A model generated the notes under the pieces. It ran no database searches, was not told the DNA's origin, and saw only the letters and a list, made by a program, of their open reading frames with translations. From the NCBI RefSeq assembly GCF_913778135.1, contig NZ_CAJYVU010000059.1, forward strand, positions 1-44,717: a stretch of DNA of 44,717 nucleotides, written 5' to 3'. This stretch comes from an uncultured Sphingomonas sp. GTDB taxonomy: Bacteria; Pseudomonadota; Alphaproteobacteria; Sphingomonadales; Sphingomonadaceae. Of the stretch, positions 42,567 through 44,717 are shown piece after piece (within the stretch, counting starts at the first letter, position 1; each line of letters starts with the position of its first letter). A program made the position numbers and the translations under genes.

Positions 42567-43712
42567 TCAGCCGTCGCTCGCGTCCTCGCCGACGTTGGCG
42601 CCCGCGTGCCCGCCGGTCAGTGCGGCGGCGACGTTCTGAATCAGTTGCTGGCGCACGCGCATCGGCGCGCGCGTGTCGCCGATCATCACCGCGACCGCGT
42701 AGCGTTTGCCATCGGGCGCGGTCAGCAGGCCGACGTCGTTGAAGCCGGCATTGCGCCCGGCGAGCTCCTGCCCGGTGCCGGTCTTGTGCGCGATCGTCCA
42801 TCCGCTAGGCAGTGCGGCGCGCAGGCGCGCGCGACCCGTGACCGAGGCGCCCATCGTGTCGAGCATGACGCGGGTCGATGTCTCGCTCAGCAGGTCGCCG
42901 CGCGCCAGCCGCGCGAGCGCGTCGGCGATCGCGAGTGGTGCGGCGCCGTCGGGTGGATTGTCGATGTAGCGCTGCATCGCCGCGGCGCGCACCTCGGGCG
43001 ACAGTCGCGCGCGCGCCGCCTCGAACCCGCGCCCCAGCGCCATCGACTGGTTCCACGTGACGCCGGCGGTGCCGCTCTGCAGCAGGCGCTCGCCGGGGCC
43101 GAAGCGGATCGCCCCCAACTGGTGCTCGGCGATGAAGGCGCGGACCGCCGAAGGGCCGCCCACGAGCGTCAGCAGCCGGTCGTTGGCGGTATTGTCGCTC
43201 TGCGTCAGTGCGCGTGTCAGCAGCCCCATGACGGTGGTCTGGTAGCCTTCGCCGCGCACCAACGACGCAATCGGCTGGTGGAACAATGTCAGGTCGTTCG
43301 TGGTGACGAGCACGGGATCGTCGAGCCGCAGCTTGCCGGCATCGCGCTGCGACAGCACGGTTAGCGCTACCCACAATTTGCTGACGCTCTGCTGCGGCAT
43401 GCTGAGCGCCCCGCCGCGTTGAACGGTCCAGCCGTCGTCGACCGCGCGGATCGCGGCACCGGCCTTGCCGGGGAAGTCGGCGATCAGCCGGTCGACCTCG
43501 GCGCGCAGCCGGGCGGGCGCAGCATTGTTGACCGGCAGCGGGCGCGCGGCCGGCACCGGCATGCTGACGATCGGCCCAGTGTCGCCCTGCGTCTCGGAGG
43601 AGAGCGGCGCCCGCCCGCCGTAATTGGCACCGGGATTGGGCACTACCCCGCCGCTGCACGCCACCACCAGCGCCAGCACGCCCGCCAATCCCAACAACAC
43701 GCCGTTACGCAT
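42567..43712 (-). CDS. Class A beta-lactamase-like serine hydrolase, lipoprotein
   Basis: 381 residues with a lipobox (LVVAC, C19), so it is membrane-anchored in the periplasm. All class A motifs are present: S109-x-x-K112 (SVSK), S172-D-N174 and K310-T-G (HKTGTG). A glutamate in ERLLQ (E209) fits the deacylating Glu166, with glutamine in place of Asn170. From there to the segment matching the end of the omega loop there are about 50 residues instead of about 16, so an insertion of roughly 33 residues is inferred. It may be a true beta-lactamase or a related peptidase. The ATG at 43712 was chosen because the lipoprotein signal starts there. Confidence 0.85.
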   Translation of the reverse strand: MRNGVLLGLAGVLALVVACSGGVVPNPGANYGGRAPLSSETQGDTGPIVSMPVPAARPLPVNNAAPARLRAEVDRLIADFPGKAGAAIRAVDDGWTVQRGGALSMPQQSVSKLWVALTVLSQRDAGKLRLDDPVLVTTNDLTLFHQPIASLVRGEGYQTTVMGLLTRALTQSDNTANDRLLTLVGGPSAVRAFIAEHQLGAIRFGPGERLLQSGTAGVTWNQSMALGRGFEAARARLSPEVRAAAMQRYIDNPPDGAAPLAIADALARLARGDLLSETSTRVMLDTMGASVTGRARLRAALPSGWTIAHKTGTGQELAGRNAGFNDVGLLTAPDGKRYAVAVMIGDTRAPMRVRQQLIQNVAAALTGGHAGANVGEDASDG

Positions 43713-43883
43713 TCGTACCCGCACCTCGCCCGCTGCCGCCTTGTTGAGACGAGGCCGCGCCAAACGGCAATGCTCGGGCCGCCGGTCTGCGACCATCACC
43801 CTCGTCGCTGCGACGAGATGTTGTGACGATGCGACGGGCAGACAAGGATGGCAGCTCCGCAAGCACCTGCTACATCACGCTTT

Positions 43884-44717
43884 TCACGGCACCAGCACGG
43901 TGTCGACGGCCTCAGACAGCATCCCGGGGTAATCGAGCGTGAAGTGCAGTCCGCGGCTCTCGTGACGGTGTAGCGCGGAGCGGACGATCAGGTCGGCGGT
44001 CCCAATCAGGTTGCGCAGTTCGATCAGGTCGGCGGTGACACGGAAATGGCCGTAATGCTCCTCGACCTCCTGCGTCAGCAGGTCGATGCGACGCTTGGCA
44101 CGCTGCAGCCTTTTGGTGGTGCGCACGATGCCGACATAATTCCACATGAAGCGGCGGATCTCGGTCCAGTTCTGCTTGATGACGACTTCCTCGTCGGAGT
44201 CGGTGACGCGGCTCTCGTCCCAGGCGCGGATCGCAGGCACGGGCGGCAGCGTGTCCCAGCATCCTGCGATATGGCGCGCCGCGGCCTCGCCGAAGACGAA
44301 GCATTCAAGCAGCGAATTGGACGCGAGCCGGTTGGCGCCGTGCAAGCCGCTCTCGGTACATTCGCCCGCGGCGTAGAGCCCGGGCAGGTCGGTGCGTCCG
44401 TCGCGATCGACGACGATACCGCCGCAAGTGTAATGCTGTGCGGGCACCACCGGGATCGGCTGCGTCGTCATATCGATGCCCAGCCCGAGCAGCTTCTCAT
44501 GGATGTTTGGGAAATGCGCGCGCACGAAGTCGGCGGGTTGGTGGCTGATGTCGAGGTGGACGTAATCGAGCCCGTAGCGCTTGATCTCCGCATCGATCGC
44601 GCGCGCCACCACGTCGCGCGGCGCGAGTTCCATCCGCTCGGCATCGTAATAGGTCATGAAACGCTTGCCCGTCGCCGGGTTGATCAGCCGCCCGCCCTCG
44701 CCGCGCACCGCCTCGGT
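43884..44717 (-). CDS. nadB: L-aspartate oxidase (5' end outside window)
   Basis: The last 277 residues of the protein are present; the FAD-binding N terminus is cut off by the right edge. The fumarate-reductase-like signature is clear: [40 protein letters not shown] and [12 protein letters not shown], followed by the helical C-terminal domain ([17 protein letters not shown]). It oxidises aspartate to iminoaspartate for quinolinate and NAD synthesis. nadA and nadC are not visible. The beta-lactamase-like gene follows after 171 bases that hold no gene. Confidence 0.95.
   Translation of the reverse strand, partial: TEAVRGEGGRLINPATGKRFMTYYDAERMELAPRDVVARAIDAEIKRYGLDYVHLDISHQPADFVRAHFPNIHEKLLGLGIDMTTQPIPVVPAQHYTCGGIVVDRDGRTDLPGLYAAGECTESGLHGANRLASNSLLECFVFGEAAARHIAGCWDTLPPVPAIRAWDESRVTDSDEEVVIKQNWTEIRRFMWNYVGIVRTTKRLQRAKRRIDLLTQEVEEHYGHFRVTADLIELRNLIGTADLIVRSALHRHESRGLHFTLDYPGMLSEAVDTVLVP

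Noticed and set aside
42469..42801. Upstream extension of the polA frame to 42801
   Set aside because: The added residues are arginine-rich with no homology pattern and run into the preceding gene. MPHLYLVDG at 42468 is the usual PolA start.
1..44717. tRNA, rRNA, CRISPR array, insertion sequence or prophage
   Set aside because: Reading the spacers and coding regions showed no tRNA-like cloverleaf, no regularly spaced repeats, and no transposase or phage gene. Short ncRNAs cannot be excluded by eye.

Overview
The window is GC-rich, densely packed bacterial chromosome. Codon use, the protein repertoire (SDHAF4/DUF1674 protein, M16 and DUF885 peptidases, lone TonB, heparinase next to purH, NodT-type outer-membrane efflux protein) and gene order point to an alphaproteobacterium, most likely a sphingomonad. 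This is inferred from protein character; no rRNA or tRNA gene, insertion sequence, prophage or CRISPR array was seen. Both ends cut genes: a possible 5' end of a minus-strand gene at the left edge, and L-aspartate oxidase at the right edge.

Layout. 1-934: a Crp/Fnr-family regulator and two similar GTGAT-N4-ATCAC type boxes. 1079-5203: plus-strand operon of a cytoplasmic metallophosphoesterase and three different transporters. 5219-8812 (minus): two small proteins and an M16 zinc protease with a TTG start. 8967-15727 (plus): marR, a tripartite EmrAB/outer-membrane efflux pump, then kynureninase and tryptophan 2,3-dioxygenase, almost all overlapping or nearly so. 15845-18099: tonB and two divergent L,D-transpeptidases, one with a Sec-type and one with a Tat-type leader. 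18144-21982 (minus): an unusual three-gene operon made of a chorismate mutase/isochorismate-pyruvate lyase-like protein, a natural fusion of a DegT-type PLP aminotransferase with an FAD/NAD(P) oxidoreductase, and a family 2 glycosyltransferase. 22107-25056: a small secreted protein, rpsD, and a DUF885 peptidase. 25526-29127: wecC, a UDP-glucuronate-epimerase-like SDR and wecB (UDP-ManNAcA synthesis). 29162-32432 (minus): tkt and tal. 32555-38143: SDHAF4 (minus), then rsmB, rpe, heparinase II/III and purH (plus). 38150-44717 (minus): a flippase translationally coupled to polA, a class A beta-lactamase-like lipoprotein, and nadB.

How the parts fit. tkt, tal and rpe together cover most of the non-oxidative pentose phosphate pathway. 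wecB/wecC, the SDR, the GT2 and the Wzx-like flippase suggest an amino-uronic surface polysaccharide, with its genes scattered among housekeeping genes. The marR-efflux-kynurenine block suggests that tryptophan breakdown and efflux of an aromatic product share one regulator.

The strongest candidate for an undescribed system is 18144-21982. There a chorismate-shaping enzyme, a two-headed aminotransferase/flavoprotein and a glycosyltransferase are tightly coupled, which suggests a small pathway making a modified (amino, possibly N-oxidised) product that is then glycosylated or used as a sugar donor. The product is unknown and this reading is inference.
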